In this document: positions 1 through 8,062 of the stretch, piece after piece
Numbering within the stretch: the first letter of the stretch is position 1
Layout of the letters: the number at the start of each line of letters is the position of its first letter
Virus record (IMG/VR): IMGVR_UViG_3300017706_001678
Span: 1 to 58,312 of that record
Direction: 5' to 3' (one strand)
Length of the DNA stretch: 58,312 nucleotides
From: a virus
Notes under the pieces: generated by a model
The model's input: only the letters and a program-made list of their open reading frames with translations
Database searches by the model: none
Told to the model about the DNA's origin: nothing
Program-made: the position numbers and the translations under genes

Positions 1-1
1 C

Positions 2-265
2 GGTGACTACGCAGTAGTCGGTTATAAGGGTACAAACCCATATGACGCAGGTTTCTTCTACTGCCCATACGTTCCACTCCAGATGGTAAGAGCTGTCGAT
101 CACGACACCTTCCAGCCAAAGATCGGGTTCAAGACTCGATACGGTATGGTTGCCAACCCATTTGCCGAGAGCACAACTCTTGGTACACTCGGTGGAAACC
201 AGTACTACCGCATCTTCGCAGTCAAGAACCTCCACGGTTTTGCTGCTGGTGGTACAACTGGTTGA
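2..265 (+). CDS. 23: Major capsid protein gp23, C-terminal part (5' truncated by window)
   Basis: The frame is open from base 2 and ends in TGA at 263-265. The visible 87 residues carry the C-terminal signature of T4-type major capsid proteins: YKGTNPYDAGFFYCPYVP, then FQPKIGFKTRYGM and NPFAES. In T4, gp23 is cleaved by the gp21 protease and builds the hexameric capsid lattice; the cleavage site and the rest of the gene lie upstream of this window. The gene ends just before a strong intrinsic terminator, as expected for a very highly expressed late gene. The family call is very secure; only the start is unknown. The ATG at 83 is internal to the conserved region and is not the real start. Confidence 0.96.
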   Translation, partial: GDYAVVGYKGTNPYDAGFFYCPYVPLQMVRAVDHDTFQPKIGFKTRYGMVANPFAESTTLGTLGGNQYYRIFAVKNLHGFAAGGTTG

Positions 266-287
266 TAGTCCAGTTAAGAACGAAAAG

Positions 288-317
288 GGAGCACTCTTCG
301 GAGTGCTCCTTTTTTTT
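288..317 (+). terminator. Intrinsic terminator after gp23
   Basis: A perfect 9-bp stem (GGAGCACTC / GAGTGCTCC) closes a TTCG tetraloop and is followed by eight T. The UUCG loop is extra-stable. It sits 23 nt after the gp23 stop codon and would end the capsid transcript before the next late promoter. Confidence 0.95.
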
Positions 318-318
318 G

Positions 319-326
319 TATAAATA
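319..326 (+). promoter_or_regulatory. T4-type late promoter TATAAATA
   Basis: This is an exact match to the T4 late promoter octamer recognised by gp55-RNA polymerase. It lies directly after the T-run of the gp23 terminator and only 5 nt before the ATG of the gp3-like gene. With normal T4 spacing, transcription would start at about the ATG, so the message may be leaderless. Confidence 0.75.
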
Positions 327-331
327 GTAAT

Positions 332-847
332 ATGAGCAACGACCCTAGACATCTTGGTAACACACCTAGCACTTCTAATTTACTGACAGCAAATCAGTTT
401 AAATTTAATACATCCAGAATTCCAATTCTTTCGAATTATGTTACTGGAGTAAACGTTCCTTCTATTGAATTTATTAGTGCTGATTTAAATACTGCGTTTG
501 GTGTTAACATACCAACAGCCTCGGGTAAGTTCATTTTTGAAGATTTAACTCTTTCCTTTTTGGTTGACGAAGAACTAGAAAGTTGGAGAGAAATATATGA
601 GTGGCTAAGGCGTCTTGGTCCTATGAATGATGAATCACAAGATGATATGTACAATGATTGTAATATATCAACTACAGTTGGCGAATTAATTATATTAAAC
701 AGTGCATATAAACCAAAGTATACTTACAGTTTTTATAATATGTTTCCTATATCACTAACTGGGTTTTCTTTTACAACAACATCGGCAGATAGCATTCAGC
801 TATCTTCTTCTGTGACTTTTCGTTATTCGTATTATGATATAACGTGA
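332..847 (+). CDS. Probable tail completion / sheath stabiliser protein (gp3-like)
   Basis: The protein has 171 aa. A central motif (FEDLTLSFLVDEELESWREI, about residues 68-87) has the layout typical of the tail-tube-related fold shared by T4 gp19, gp54 and gp3: a beta-strand, then a VDE-x-L-x-x-W helix of an assembled tube ring. It lies between gp23 and uvsY, the position of the gene annotated as gp3 in marine T4-like phages (established context, recalled rather than searched). Gp3 caps the tail tube during completion. The assignment to gp3 rather than another tube-fold protein is inference. No Shine-Dalgarno sequence is visible before the ATG, in keeping with the very short leader implied by the late promoter. 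Confidence 0.6.
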   Translation: MSNDPRHLGNTPSTSNLLTANQFKFNTSRIPILSNYVTGVNVPSIEFISADLNTAFGVNIPTASGKFIFEDLTLSFLVDEELESWREIYEWLRRLGPMNDESQDDMYNDCNISTTVGELIILNSAYKPKYTYSFYNMFPISLTGFSFTTTSADSIQLSSSVTFRYSYYDIT

Positions 848-855
848 TATAAATT
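848..855 (+). promoter_or_regulatory. Possible late promoter TATAAATT before uvsY
   Basis: Seven of eight bases match TATAAATA. It begins at the base after the upstream stop codon and lies 17 nt before the uvsY ATG, leaving room for the GGAG ribosome site at about 863-866. One mismatch in an AT-rich gap makes this tentative. Confidence 0.3.
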
Positions 856-872
856 TACATGATGGAGAATGT

Positions 873-1307
873 ATGGATATTGAAACTCTTCGCAATATGG
901 TGAAAGCAGATATTGGAATAGACGAAACTGATTTAAATTCAGAATCACTTAAAACCCCACAGTTACACAACAAATACTTAGTCATGCACGAAAACTCCAA
1001 GTTAGAATTGGAAAAGCTATCGTTTCAAGAAAAAGTAATGAAACGAGACAAGTGGTTGTATTATAGTGGTAAAATGGGAGATGATGATTTAAAACGAAAT
1101 AATTGGGATCCATTTGAACATGTAATACTTAAAACAGATATTCCTATGTTTTTGGATTCTGATATAGAAATGCAACAAATACGAGCAAAGATATCACTAC
1201 AGACATCTGTAGTTTCTTATCTAGAACAAGTCATAAAAATTATAACAGGTAGACAGTGGAATATTAAATCTGCAATAGAATGGATTAAATTTACACAGGG
1301 TGTTTGA
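873..1307 (+). CDS. uvsY: UvsY recombination mediator
   Basis: The protein has 144 aa (T4 UvsY 137). The pattern matches UvsY: a short N-terminal helix (MDIETLRNMVKADIGID), a central YYSGKMGDDD segment matching the YYSG(R/K) element, and a C-terminal helix for oligomerisation. UvsY loads the UvsX recombinase on gp32-coated single-stranded DNA. GGAG stands about 7 nt upstream of the ATG. Its TGA overlaps the ATG of uvsW by one base (TGATG), so the two are translationally coupled, and the context uvsY-uvsW is conserved in T4-like phages. Confidence 0.9.
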   Translation: MDIETLRNMVKADIGIDETDLNSESLKTPQLHNKYLVMHENSKLELEKLSFQEKVMKRDKWLYYSGKMGDDDLKRNNWDPFEHVILKTDIPMFLDSDIEMQQIRAKISLQTSVVSYLEQVIKIITGRQWNIKSAIEWIKFTQGV

Positions 1308-2779
1308 TGGATTTAACTATACGACAAAAAGATGCAGTTAATCTGTTTATAGAATGTGAAAAGTCAGTAGCAAAAGAACTGAATCAGTACTTTACTTTTT
1401 ACGTTCCTAATTATCAATATACACCAGCATATAAAAAGAAAATATGGGATGGTCAAATAAGACTATTCAATTTGTATTCTAGAAACATATATGCTGGTTT
1501 ATTTGATTATGTCAAAAAGTTTGCAGAAGACAGAAAGTATAGTATAGAGATTGACAGTGAAAAATTACTAGAATCTGAAGACTATACGATGGATGAGTTT
1601 GGTGAATTTATCAAGTCACTCAAGTTGAAATTAAAACCACATCCACACCAACTAAAGGCTTGTTATCAAGCAATGAAAACCAAACGCTGTCTACTACTAT
1701 CACCCACCGGTAGTGGCAAGTCTTTGATTATATACATGTTAGTTCGAGATGCAATAATGCGTTTAAATGACAACGAAAAAGTTTTAATCGTAGTTCCAAC
1801 GGTAGGATTGGTAACTCAGCTTTACAAGGACTTTGAGGACTACTCAGCTGGTACGTGGGACGTTGCAAACAATGTACATACTATTTTTTCTGGTGCAGAA
1901 AAACAAACTGCCAAGAAAATAGTTGTATCTACTTGGCAAAGCCTCTATAATATGCCTAAACAGTTTTTCGATCAGTTCGGAGCTGTATTTGGAGATGAGT
2001 GTCACTTGTTTAAAGCAAAGTCCCTAACATCACTAATGACTAAGTTGACTGATGCCCACTATCGAATTGGTACTACAGGAACACTTGATGGCACACTAAC
2101 CCATAAGTTAGTAATCGAAGGTCTGTTTGGTCCTGTATATAATGTAACATCTACCAAGAAGTTAATTGAAAAGAAACTACTTACTGATGTTGAAATAGAA
2201 TGTCTCATACTCGATTATGACGATAAAGTTAAAAGTGATATGAAACGAATTGCATATCAAGACGAACTTAATTTTATAATCACGAGTAAAACAAGAAACA
2301 ACTTTATTCGTGATTTGACACTCAATTTAAAAGGTAATAGTTTACTCCTTTTTAATTTTGTAGATCTACATGGTAAAGTATTACATGAAATGATAAAAGA
2401 AAAAGCACCAGATAGAAATGTGTTTTTCATTTATGGGGGGACCGATGCAGAACAAAGAGAAAACATTCGTGGTATTTTAAGTGATGAAGAAAATGCAATT
2501 CTTATTGCATCTTACGGAACTTGTTCTACGGGAATTAATATTCCAAGTATTGCAAATGTGATATTTTCTTCTCCATCCAAGTCAGTTATTCGTGTTCTTC
2601 AATCTATTGGTCGTGGGTTAAGAAAATCTGAAGGTAAGGGCAAAACTAAAGTTTACGATATATCAGATGATCTTTGTTATAAAAGTTATACAAACCACAC
2701 AATGAGACATTTAGATGAACGAGTTAGAATATATAATAATGAGAAGTTTAGTTACACACTGAAAAGAATAAAGGTATGA
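1307..2779 (+). CDS. uvsW: UvsW superfamily 2 DNA/RNA helicase
   Basis: The protein has 490 aa from the ATG at 1307. A TTG three bases upstream would add one residue but is less likely. Visible motifs are PHPHQ (111-115), Walker A SPTGSGKS (132-139), motif II DECH (230-233), motif III TGT, and motif VI QSIGRGLR (432-439). The N-terminal about 100 residues correspond to the UvsW DNA-binding domain. UvsW unwinds branched DNA and R-loops and drives the switch from origin-dependent to recombination-dependent replication late in infection. Its length and neighbours (uvsY upstream, gp55 downstream) agree with the family. Confidence 0.95.
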   Translation: MDLTIRQKDAVNLFIECEKSVAKELNQYFTFYVPNYQYTPAYKKKIWDGQIRLFNLYSRNIYAGLFDYVKKFAEDRKYSIEIDSEKLLESEDYTMDEFGEFIKSLKLKLKPHPHQLKACYQAMKTKRCLLLSPTGSGKSLIIYMLVRDAIMRLNDNEKVLIVVPTVGLVTQLYKDFEDYSAGTWDVANNVHTIFSGAEKQTAKKIVVSTWQSLYNMPKQFFDQFGAVFGDECHLFKAKSLTSLMTKLTDAHYRIGTTGTLDGTLTHKLVIEGLFGPVYNVTSTKKLIEKKLLTDVEIECLILDYDDKVKSDMKRIAYQDELNFIITSKTRNNFIRDLTLNLKGNSLLLFNFVDLHGKVLHEMIKEKAPDRNVFFIYGGTDAEQRENIRGILSDEENAILIASYGTCSTGINIPSIANVIFSSPSKSVIRVLQSIGRGLRKSEGKGKTKVYDISDDLCYKSYTNHTMRHLDERVRIYNNEKFSYTLKRIKV

Positions 2780-2789
2780 GGAGATAGAT

Positions 2790-3383
2790 ATGGGTTCAAT
2801 TTACCGCATCCTAAAACTAAATACAGGTGACGAGCTAATCACCAGAATACAAAAAAGGCAGAATGGTAAAGTGTATATGGAGACACCCATGTGTTTTAGA
2901 ACTATAGTTATGTCTGATCCTGTGTCTGGTATGCAAAAAGAAATAACAATACTCAAAGATTGGGTATCCTACAGTTCAGACAAGTTTGTCAAGATACCAG
3001 AAAATATTATAGTCTCTTACAATAGACCTATAGAGGAGGTAGTTTCTCTATATGAAAAAGAAAAAGAAAAAAAACTGAATACTAAGAAGAGAGAGATTAA
3101 GAACATTGATACCTTTCAGAATGAAATGAAAGATAATGTACAGCAAATGTTAGATGAAATGATGGATAGGGTAGACTCAGAAGAGGCTAGCATGAATCCC
3201 CCACAGACGTTAGATGATTTGATAAATCAAATAAATTCTATGGGTACATCTTCTTTTGAGTTTGATCTTGAGTTTGAAATACCATCAGAAGAAATAAGTG
3301 ATGATACTACTGAAAAAGAAATCAACCATCCTGATTATGGTAATAGATGGACTGATTGGAGTTCAGATACAAGAGAGTATTAA
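2790..3383 (+). CDS. Conserved hypothetical, possible LSm/Sm-like N-terminal domain
   Basis: The protein has 197 aa. The first about 75 residues look like a small beta-barrel (GDELITRIQ, GKVYMETP, KEITILKDWV, VKIPENIIVSY), reminiscent of the Sm/LSm fold, in which a GDE(I/L) strand is followed by a NPM/TPM turn. The rest is acidic and helical, with a Lys/Glu-rich linker (residues about 88-105) and an acidic C-terminal half, probably disordered. A strong GAGGAG ribosome site lies at about 2777-2782. It occupies the uvsW-gp55 interval. An RNA-binding role would be inference from fold impression only. Confidence 0.7.
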   Translation: MGSIYRILKLNTGDELITRIQKRQNGKVYMETPMCFRTIVMSDPVSGMQKEITILKDWVSYSSDKFVKIPENIIVSYNRPIEEVVSLYEKEKEKKLNTKKREIKNIDTFQNEMKDNVQQMLDEMMDRVDSEEASMNPPQTLDDLINQINSMGTSSFEFDLEFEIPSEEISDDTTEKEINHPDYGNRWTDWSSDTREY

Positions 3384-3402
3384 TACTACTCTTTTTAACT
3401 CG

Positions 3403-3433
3403 TTACACTCGGATTTTACAGGTACTTTATAAT
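3403..3433 (+). promoter_or_regulatory. Possible sigma70-type promoter before gp55
   Basis: A perfect -10 TATAAT (3428-3433) is preceded by TTACAC (3403-3408) with a long 19-bp spacer. It sits in the 66-bp gap upstream of gp55, one of the few sizeable gaps in this block. The -10 is good and the -35 weak. Confidence 0.4.
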
Positions 3434-3449
3434 ATGTCAAGGAAAAAAC

Positions 3450-3977
3450 ATGAGTAATAATTACATAGATAATAAGAAGTTTTTTGCGGAAATGAGTGAG
3501 TGGAAATTAAAAGTAATTGAACTCGCAGAACAGGGAGAAGGTAAGCCTCCCATTAACGAATATATCGGTGAGTGTTTTTGGAAGATAGCAGAGCACTTAT
3601 CATTTAAGTCAAACTTTGCTAATTATCCATTCAGAGAAGACATGATTGGTGATGCAGTAGAAAACTGCCTAATGTATGCACATAACTTTGACCCAGAAAA
3701 GTCAAAGAATCCGTTTTCATATTTTACACAAATAACGTATTATGCCTTTATACGAAGAATAGAAAAAGAAAAGAAACAAAACTTCATAAAGTATAAACTA
3801 TTAAAGAGTATGGATACTGGTGGATCTTTGACTTCTTGGTTGAAAAATAATAACTTTGATGAAGAACAAAATCCAGAAAGTCATCTTGCTGATTACTTTT
3901 CTCTATCAAAAAATGATATAGAAAAATTTGACACTAAAAAGAAAAGCAAAAAGAATGAAAATAGCGATCCTAAATGA
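3450..3977 (+). CDS. 55: Late-transcription sigma factor gp55
   Basis: The protein has 175 aa (T4 gp55 185). Residues about 65-115 match sigma region 2 of the T4 gp55 family: FREDMIGDAVENC, then NPFSYFTQITYYAFIRRIEK, ending in a basic EKEKKQNFIKYK stretch. Gp55 directs host RNA polymerase to TATAAATA late promoters together with the gp45 clamp, and such octamers do occur in this window. The 3' end overlaps the gp47 start by 23 nt. The call is secure from motif plus context (uvsW, gp47, gp46). Confidence 0.93.
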   Translation: MSNNYIDNKKFFAEMSEWKLKVIELAEQGEGKPPINEYIGECFWKIAEHLSFKSNFANYPFREDMIGDAVENCLMYAHNFDPEKSKNPFSYFTQITYYAFIRRIEKEKKQNFIKYKLLKSMDTGGSLTSWLKNNNFDEEQNPESHLADYFSLSKNDIEKFDTKKKSKKNENSDPK

Positions 3978-4983
3978 TACTCACTTTGGTGCTCGGAATG
4001 ATTCTTCAGTATTTTTAAATTACTTTTTTAAATTCTTCGACGAGGTATTTTTTCCTTACATAGAAGAAAATGAAATAACTACAATTCTACATCTAGGCGA
4101 TTTGATGGATAGAAGAAAGTATGTTAATTTCAATACTCTTACTCAAGTAAACACTCGGTTTTTCGATAAGTTAGATAAACTTGGTATTGATTTACATATG
4201 CTTCTTGGTAACCACGACACATTTTATAGAAATACCAACGAAGTAAATTCACCGAAACAATTGTTTTCTCATTATAATTCATTTCATTTATATGAAGAAT
4301 GTAAGTTATTAGATTTCGACGGTCTTTCTATAGGAATGGTTCCTTGGATATGCTCACAAAATAAAGATTCGGTTTTAGATTTTATTAAAAATACCACTTG
4401 TCCTATTTTATGTGGTCATTTTGAATTGAATAATTATGAAGTTCTTCGTGGAGTTAAGTTTTCTGGTGGGATGGACGATTCTTTTCTTGGTAGATTCGAA
4501 CAGGTTTTGAGTGGCCACTTCCATAATAAATCAGAAAATAAAAATGTAAAATATCTTGGAACACAATATGAAATAACATTTTCTGACATGAATGATATGA
4601 AAGGTTTTCATGTATTAGATACAAACACTAGAGAATTGACGTTTGTTGAAAATCCCGATAGGATGTTTTATTCGATAAACCCAGAAGATGATATTTTTGA
4701 TTATTCTGTTTTTTCTAATAAGTATGTTAAACTCATAGTAACTTCTGATTGTAAAAGATCTATAGTAGATGAAAAAATTAGAAAAATTGAACATGAAAAT
4801 CCTTACGAGTTCACTATAATAGAAGATATATCATTGAATCAAACAGAAAAAGATCCTGTTGATTTATCTAAAGATACTCTTAGCATTATAAATGAAGAAA
4901 TAGATAGTTTAGAAATTGATATAAATACAGGTGTACTTAAAAAATTAGCAAATGAAATATATTTGGAGGCTCTAGATCAATGA
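3955..4983 (+). CDS. 47: Recombination endonuclease subunit gp47 (Mre11/SbcD-like)
   Basis: I chose the ATG at 3955 rather than 3928 because it gives the canonical N-terminus MKIAILNDTHFG, as in SbcD/Mre11 phosphoesterases. The length of 342 aa is close to T4 gp47 (339). Metal-binding motifs in order are DTH (8-10), GDLMDRR (48-54), GNHD (85-88), GHFELN and SGHFH. With gp46 it forms the nuclease/ATPase that resects DNA ends for recombination-dependent replication. The start lies inside the gp55 coding sequence (23-nt overlap), and the stop overlaps the next ATG (ATGA). Confidence 0.95.
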   Translation: MKIAILNDTHFGARNDSSVFLNYFFKFFDEVFFPYIEENEITTILHLGDLMDRRKYVNFNTLTQVNTRFFDKLDKLGIDLHMLLGNHDTFYRNTNEVNSPKQLFSHYNSFHLYEECKLLDFDGLSIGMVPWICSQNKDSVLDFIKNTTCPILCGHFELNNYEVLRGVKFSGGMDDSFLGRFEQVLSGHFHNKSENKNVKYLGTQYEITFSDMNDMKGFHVLDTNTRELTFVENPDRMFYSINPEDDIFDYSVFSNKYVKLIVTSDCKRSIVDEKIRKIEHENPYEFTIIEDISLNQTEKDPVDLSKDTLSIINEEIDSLEIDINTGVLKKLANEIYLEALDQ

Positions 4984-5591
4984 ACAACGGAAATTTTTAC
5001 TATAGTGATTTTACAGTGCGGGGATCCAAACCTGTTGGAACAGAAGATGGCTACATTGTCGTTGCATCCCAAAGATACAAAATGGGACAAATTATTGAAG
5101 AATGTGTAACAAAACCAATATCATCTACATTAGAATCTTTTTATTCTGGTGATGAGGTCAAAGACAACGAATTGTTGGATGGTTTGGTATATACCCCAGA
5201 CCCAGACACAGACACAACAAAACTGTCACTGGTTGGAGGAAATTTTTCTTTATATCGGTTTTATCCAGACAACAACGCAGTATATCAACACGATAATAGA
5301 TTTGGTGTTGTAACTATTCGTGCTATTAAAGACATTGCAGTTGGTGAGGAGATAACATTCTATCCAATTCTCCCAGATGAAAAGGAAACTTCAATGCCAA
5401 GAAAAATAGAAAAGAAAGGTTGTGGGTGTGGTAAAAAACGAACTTCAGGAGAAACTCCAAAGTCATTACCTAATCCTAATTTCGGTGCCCCCAAAATACT
5501 GCGAGATAAGAAAAACGATCCAGTAAAACGTGGTGAATTTAAATCGATGGTAAACAATAAAGAATTGGATTCTATTAAAGTAGATAAATGA
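4980..5591 (+). CDS. SET-domain-like protein between gp47 and gp46
   Basis: The protein has 203 aa. Residues 20-42 (GTEDGYIVVASQRYKMGQII) match the opening SET strand pattern G-h-x-V-A-x-x-x-h-x-x-G-x-h-h-E. Residues 112-129 (TIRAIKDIAVGEEITFYP) match the closing RA-x-x-D-I-x-x-G-E-E-h-T-h-x-Y signature. Between them, where a SET methyltransferase has the NHS pseudoknot motif, this protein reads GGNFSLYRFYPDNNA (86-100), so the catalytic NHS is absent. After the domain comes a CGCG cluster (148-151), placed like a post-SET zinc knuckle, and a basic tail. The first and last codons overlap gp47 and gp46 by 4 bp each, so it is co-translated with both nuclease subunits. The fold assignment is from pattern recognition, and enzymatic activity is doubtful. 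Confidence 0.7.
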   Translation: MNNGNFYYSDFTVRGSKPVGTEDGYIVVASQRYKMGQIIEECVTKPISSTLESFYSGDEVKDNELLDGLVYTPDPDTDTTKLSLVGGNFSLYRFYPDNNAVYQHDNRFGVVTIRAIKDIAVGEEITFYPILPDEKETSMPRKIEKKGCGCGKKRTSGETPKSLPNPNFGAPKILRDKKNDPVKRGEFKSMVNNKELDSIKVDK

Positions 5592-7303
5592 TAACATTTA
5601 AAACTGTGAAATTTAAAAATTTTGGTTCGTTTGGTAATTACTTTACAGAGATAGATTTTTGTAGTGACAACATGACTTTAGTTTCCGGATCAAATGGTCA
5701 CGGTAAATCATATGCTCTTCTTGATTCTATTACATTTGCTTTGTTTGGTAAACCATTTCGAAAAATAAATATTCCTCAACTTATTAATACGATGAATAAT
5801 AAAGATTGTGTTGTTCATTTAAAGTTTGAGATATACGAAGATGAATATGAAATTGTTCGTGGGTTAAAACCCAAAAAATTTGAAATCCGTAAGAATGGTG
5901 AATTGATGGAACAGTCTGCAAAGGCTAAAGACTATCAAAAATTACTAGAAGAACAGATTTTAAAAATGAATTATAAATCGTTTACCCAGATTGTCACATT
6001 AGGTAGTTCTTCTTTTGTTCCATTTATGCAGTTATCTGCAGTAGATAGACGAGAAGTAATCGAAGATATTTTGGATATTAATATTTTTAGTTGTATGAAT
6101 CAGATAATCAAAGCAAAGTTGTCTATGGTTAAAAATGTGGTTCGGGAATTAGAAAATTCGATTGAGGTATTGAGCGAAAAAATTAATGTACAAGAACAAA
6201 CTATACAGTCTTTTTCTGAGAAGAAAAAAGAAACAGAATCTAATCTTACAAATAAGATTGATCAACTTAAAATTGAGATCCAACAGTTTACAGATGAATT
6301 AGAAATATTGAATGACTCATTATCTCCTTATACTAATGTCGAAGCTAATCAAGGTAAGATAAAAAGTAAAATGAATAAATTTGAAAGTTCTATTGTTAGT
6401 TTAATAAAAGATAAAAAAAAGCATATCTCTTCGGTTTCGTTTTATGCTGACAATAGCACATGTCCTACTTGCAGTCAGAAAATTACAAACGAACTTAAAA
6501 CAGATAAGCTGTCTACTCTAGATGAATCTATATTAGAAATAGAGTCTAATATATCAACTTTCAAAGAAGATTATTCTGAGTTAAAAAGTTCTCTGGAAGA
6601 ATTGAATCAGGAATTTTTAGTATCAAAAAACATAGAAGCAAACATCAGAGAAAAGAATAACGAAATAAATGCGGCTAATAAATATATGAATTCGTTAATA
6701 GAATCTACTTCAGAAGAAAGTGGATTCGAAGACAGCATAACAGAATGTGAAAATAAAAAACAAAAGTACGTTGAAGAAAAAACTTTATCTCTTGAACGTA
6801 CAGAAAAACAAAAGAATCTAAAATCTAATCTTGATGTTCTGTTTATGTTACTGAAAGATTCTGGAATTAAGGCAAAGATTATTAAGAATTACCTACCGGT
6901 AATAAATGACATTATAAATACTTACCTTAACCGCATGAACTTTTTCGTTTCGTTTACTCTAGACGAAGAGTTTAATGAAGAGATAAAAAGCCGACATAGA
7001 GATACATTCAGTTATATGAATTTTAGTGAGGGCGAAAAATCTAGGATAGATCTAGCCATTCTTTTGGCTTGGAGGAAGATTGCAAAAATAAAAAATAGTG
7101 CCCATTGTAATCTTCTTATACTAGATGAAATTTTTGATTCTTCTTTAGATTCTGTTGGGGTTGATGATTTGATGAAAGTCCTTCGTGATTTGTCAGAAGA
7201 AAGTAATATTTTTGTAATAACACACAAAAGTGATCAGCTAGCAGATAGGTTTAATAATAGTATGACATTTTTCAAGAACAATAATTTTAGTAGAATGAAA
7301 TGA
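5588..7303 (+). CDS. 46: Recombination endonuclease subunit gp46 (Rad50/SbcC-like ATPase)
   Basis: The protein has 571 aa (T4 gp46 560). It shows Walker A GSNGHGKS (34-41), long coiled-coil arms from about 170 to 420 with a central CPTC zinc-hook (C292, C295), ABC signature FSEGEKSR (about 479-486), Walker B LLILDEIFD (about 508-516) and an H-loop ITHK near the C-terminus. It is the ABC-ATPase partner of gp47 in DNA end resection. The arms are shorter than in cellular Rad50, as usual for phage. It is coupled by ATGA overlaps to both neighbours. Confidence 0.95.
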   Translation: MITFKTVKFKNFGSFGNYFTEIDFCSDNMTLVSGSNGHGKSYALLDSITFALFGKPFRKINIPQLINTMNNKDCVVHLKFEIYEDEYEIVRGLKPKKFEIRKNGELMEQSAKAKDYQKLLEEQILKMNYKSFTQIVTLGSSSFVPFMQLSAVDRREVIEDILDINIFSCMNQIIKAKLSMVKNVVRELENSIEVLSEKINVQEQTIQSFSEKKKETESNLTNKIDQLKIEIQQFTDELEILNDSLSPYTNVEANQGKIKSKMNKFESSIVSLIKDKKKHISSVSFYADNSTCPTCSQKITNELKTDKLSTLDESILEIESNISTFKEDYSELKSSLEELNQEFLVSKNIEANIREKNNEINAANKYMNSLIESTSEESGFEDSITECENKKQKYVEEKTLSLERTEKQKNLKSNLDVLFMLLKDSGIKAKIIKNYLPVINDIINTYLNRMNFFVSFTLDEEFNEEIKSRHRDTFSYMNFSEGEKSRIDLAILLAWRKIAKIKNSAHCNLLILDEIFDSSLDSVGVDDLMKVLRDLSEESNIFVITHKSDQLADRFNNSMTFFKNNNFSRMK

Positions 7304-8061
7304 GTCCATCATTATTTGAAGATGAATTATTTGATATAGGTGATTGGGAAGACTCAAATCCAAAACCTATAATAAAGCATTATCAGGGATTTAACGTAGT
7401 CCGTGATGACATGCTTGGTGGTGGATCAAAGGTTCGATTTGCAGATTATTTGATTAATTCAAATCCGGAGGTGGAAGAATGGGTATATGGAAGTTCACCC
7501 GCAACTGGGTACGCACAAATTTCTCTTACTTGTCTGTGTAATAACTATGGTAAGAAATCTGTTTTGTTTATGGCAAAACGAGATAGAAAAAATTTACATT
7601 CTTATCAGTTGCGTGCAGAAGAACTTGGTGCTATAATTAACTGGATCCCAAACGGGATGCTTAGTGTGACTGAAAAGCGAGCGAGAGATTATGTTGCAGA
7701 AGATCCAATACACCGTAGATTGCTTCCTATTGGCTTTGACCATCCTTCTGTTATCTCTTCCATCGTTAGGGTTGCTGGTAGTATGGATATTAAACCAACT
7801 GAAGTATGGAGCGTAGGATCAAGTGGAACACTCACAAGAGGATTACAAATTGCATGGCCAGAAGCCGAGTTTCATTGTGTGCGTGTGGGACATCGTGGCT
7901 CATATGGAAGAGCAAAAACCTATGATTCACCCTACCCCTTCAACAAACCAACGAAAGTCTTGCCCCCGTTTCCTTCAGCACCAACATACGACGCAAAAGC
8001 GTGGGAATTCATGAAGAAGTATGCTAGTCCCGGTGCTTTATTCTGGAACGTAGGAGGATAG
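7300..8061 (+). CDS. Fold-type II PLP-dependent enzyme (ACC deaminase / D-cysteine desulfhydrase-like)
   Basis: The protein has 253 aa, short for the family (about 300-340). Its elements lie in family order. VRDDMLGGGSKVRF (34-47) corresponds to the K-R-(E/D)-D-L-x-x-G-G-N-K-x-R element, and K44 is the expected Schiff-base lysine. GSSPATGYAQIS (64-75) corresponds to the G-x-x-Q-S-N-H substrate-binding turn. SVGSSGTLTRGL (171-182) is the glycine-rich phosphate cup. These are what tryptophan-synthase-beta-type PLP lyases conserve, so the protein should bind PLP. The reaction cannot be named from sequence. The ATG overlaps the gp46 stop by 4 bp, and a TSPPY DNA methyltransferase follows after 1 nt, suggesting linked function, possibly in base modification (inference). 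Confidence 0.8.
   Translation: MSPSLFEDELFDIGDWEDSNPKPIIKHYQGFNVVRDDMLGGGSKVRFADYLINSNPEVEEWVYGSSPATGYAQISLTCLCNNYGKKSVLFMAKRDRKNLHSYQLRAEELGAIINWIPNGMLSVTEKRARDYVAEDPIHRRLLPIGFDHPSVISSIVRVAGSMDIKPTEVWSVGSSGTLTRGLQIAWPEAEFHCVRVGHRGSYGRAKTYDSPYPFNKPTKVLPPFPSAPTYDAKAWEFMKKYASPGALFWNVGG
8052..8057 (+). promoter_or_regulatory. Consensus Shine-Dalgarno site fixing a GTG start
   Basis: AGGAGG lies 5 nt before GTG 8063, inside the end of the PLP-enzyme gene. It makes the GTG at 8063 the preferred start of the methyltransferase, which otherwise has no nearby ATG. Confidence 0.75.
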
Positions 8062-8062
8062 T

